Origin: Oscillospiraceae bacterium
Lineage (GTDB): Bacteria > Bacillota > Clostridia > Oscillospirales > Acutalibacteraceae
NCBI GenBank assembly: GCA_031267335.1
Contig: JAIRZH010000075.1
Location: 1 to 6,655 of the forward strand
Length of the DNA stretch: 6,655 nucleotides
Direction of reading: 5' to 3'
Below, one piece after another: positions 5,915-6,655 of the stretch; position 1 is the stretch's first letter, and each line of letters opens with the position of its first letter. The notes under the pieces are model-generated. The model had not been told where the DNA came from and ran no database searches. It saw only the letters and a list, made by a program, of their open reading frames with translations. The position numbers and the translations under genes were made by a program.

Positions 5915-5930
5915 TCCGTCTGAAGACGGA
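5915..5930. repeat. Stem-loop repeat, TGAA loop, second copy
   Basis: TCCGTC-TGAA-GACGGA is a 6-bp perfect stem that ends directly where the recognisable IS4-type transposase remnant begins. Confidence 0.72.
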
Positions 5931-6354
5931 GAAATTAAACCTAGCACATGGAAATTAAAAAATCTTTGCCAAAAATTTAATAAAAAAATTGATTTACGAA
6001 TATTAAAAAATATTTCTGATTGTGTAGCAAGTGTACTCATTACAAGAAGTGTTAATACAGCAGAATGACAAAACGTACTTCCGAGATAATCGAAACAAAA
6101 GTCAAAAGAACGTTTAATTTCAAGGCTACTATCTAACAAACACTTAGATTATAGCTTTATTATGGAAGTTTTTGCTTCTTCATTTTTGGCATTACTTGCC
6201 AAAAATGAAGAAAAAATAGTTCTAGCTATGGATCAAGACTCAAATAAGAAACAATCTTCTCAATACTTGATGGTATCTATAAAGATTCGAAAAAAGAGCA
6301 ATTCCTCTGAATTGGCTAGTACAAAAAACAGACGGAAACATAAACTTTCAAAAA
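5931..6354 (+). pseudogene. Degraded IS4-type transposase, N-terminal part
   Basis: Translated through its breaks, this reads as an IS4-type DDE transposase: KLKNLCQKFNKKIDLRILK, then CVASVLITRSVNTAE-(W)-QNVLPR, KSKERLISRLLSNKHLD, IMEVFASSFLALLAKNEEKI, VLAMDQ (D at 6231-6233, probably the first DDE acid) and YLMVSIKI. The damage is specific: TGA at 6066-6068 where the family has Trp, TAA at 6087-6089, and one extra A in the run 6290-6295. After that run the reading continues in another frame as KRAIPLNW..QKTDGNINFQK up to 6354. Everything beyond is missing, including the other two catalytic acids. An open stretch 6162-6398 is only the middle of this remnant. No intact terminal inverted repeats were recognised. 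Confidence 0.8.
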
Positions 6355-6376
6355 TAATTCGCAGTTCTTTTGCACA

Positions 6377-6655
6377 AGCATTTTCAGTGGCAAGCTGATT
6401 TGCGGAGAATGCGGTAAAACTTTTGGAAGCAAAGTTTGGAATTCTACAAATAAATACAGACGTGTAATTTGAAGGTGCAATGCAAAATATTTGAAATTAA
6501 AACAGGATACGCTAGACATGGCAAACAATGTGATTCAGGAGGTAAACAGTGTAATTCACCTCATGTTACTGAAGATCAAATCAAACTTGTCTTCATTATG
6601 GCAGTAAACCAGCTAATTCAAGATAAAGAAAAATATATCTCTGATTTTGAAGAAG
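6377..6655 (+). pseudogene. Degraded large serine recombinase, zinc-ribbon part
   Basis: The frame from 6377 reads SIFSGKLICGECGKTFGSKV, then WNSTNKYRRVI, TGA, RCNAKY. After a frameshift between about 6484 and 6505 it continues KQCNSPHVTEDQIKLVFIMA and VNQLIQDKEKYISDFEE to the window end. This is the recombinase zinc-ribbon domain of large serine recombinases (phage integrases and TnpX-like enzymes), with Cys codons at 6401, 6410, 6476 and 6550. TGA at 6470-6472 replaces the Trp of the conserved RRVIW. The N-terminal resolvase catalytic domain is absent; sequence upstream belongs to the transposase remnant, so a deletion or insertion joined the two near 6355-6376. The C-terminal coiled-coil part lies outside the window. 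It was probably once the integrase of a phage or conjugative element. Confidence 0.82.

Larger units (their letters stand above)
5667..5930. other. Intergenic region with short stem-loops
   Basis: No gene is supported here. The left part is plain AT-rich sequence. From 5801 on it holds a cluster of short perfect hairpins listed separately, plus AGCTAAAGCT at 5904-5913. It separates the minus-strand small genes from the plus-strand remnants of mobile genes. Confidence 0.6.

Noticed and set aside
5915..5924. TCCGTCTGAA resembles the Neisseria DNA uptake sequence GCCGTCTGAA
   Set aside because: The leading G is missing, the paired arm is GAAGACGG and not the inverted uptake word, and the gene content is Firmicute-like. 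Coincidence in a small palindrome is more likely.
5912..6139. Minus-strand open frame of 75 codons
   Set aside because: It is antisense to the transposase remnant, whose protein similarity on the plus strand explains the sequence.
6162..6398. Plus-strand open frame of 78 codons as an independent gene
   Set aside because: It is the middle of the broken IS4-type transposase. Upstream homology continues through the stop codons and its last codons are out of frame.
6316..6528. Minus-strand open frame of 70 codons
   Set aside because: It is antisense to the recombinase and transposase remnants, with no ribosome binding site.
1..6655. CRISPR array, tRNA or rRNA genes
   Set aside because: No regularly spaced repeats with spacers and no tRNA- or rRNA-like conserved sequence were seen on either strand.

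Overview
The window looks like a strongly AT-rich chromosome segment from a low-GC Firmicute, most likely a Clostridia-type bacterium. The evidence is the paired YmfF/YmfH-type M16 proteases, AGGAGG-like ribosome binding sites, TTGACA/TATTAT-type promoters, and a zinc-ribbon fragment of a Firmicute-type large serine recombinase. Broken mobile genes, short repeats and AT bias would suit a host-restricted or genome-eroding lineage, but that is inference. I could not search any database.

Layout. Positions 1-240 hold no supported gene: a GC-richer patch, a strong hairpin and a 22-base direct repeat. Positions 243-4213 hold a clean plus-strand gene block. A near-consensus promoter drives ymfF (inactive M16 subunit) and ymfH (active M16 zinc protease), which overlap by 4 bases. 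A family-10-like glycosyl hydrolase (GHL10/DigH type) with an N-terminal hydrophobic segment follows after about 90 bases, with a possible promoter of its own. The protease pair probably forms a heterodimer; the hydrolase probably acts on cell-wall glycan outside the membrane.

Positions 4263-5159 form the most unusual part: two related short elements (about 130 and 165 bases with target sites) in inverted orientation. Each has terminal inverted repeats and CTAG/CTAA flanks, like non-autonomous (MITE) derivatives of an IS5-type transposon. Between them lies a minus-strand 65-codon gene with its own near-perfect promoter, a ribosome binding site and a double-glycine leader-like motif (D-L-D-N-I-A-G-G). 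The right-hand copy carries an additional long palindrome. Immediately beyond it, also on the minus strand, is a small gene for a secreted, lysine-rich protein with a clear signal peptide.

Positions 5801-5930 contain short stem-loops with recurrent TGAA and TAAA loops. They lead into a degraded IS4-type transposase (two in-frame stops, one frameshift, C-terminus lost). This abuts a degraded large serine recombinase fragment (one stop, one frameshift, a small in-frame duplication) that runs off the window. The right third is therefore a graveyard of mobile DNA next to a possible small secreted-peptide cassette.
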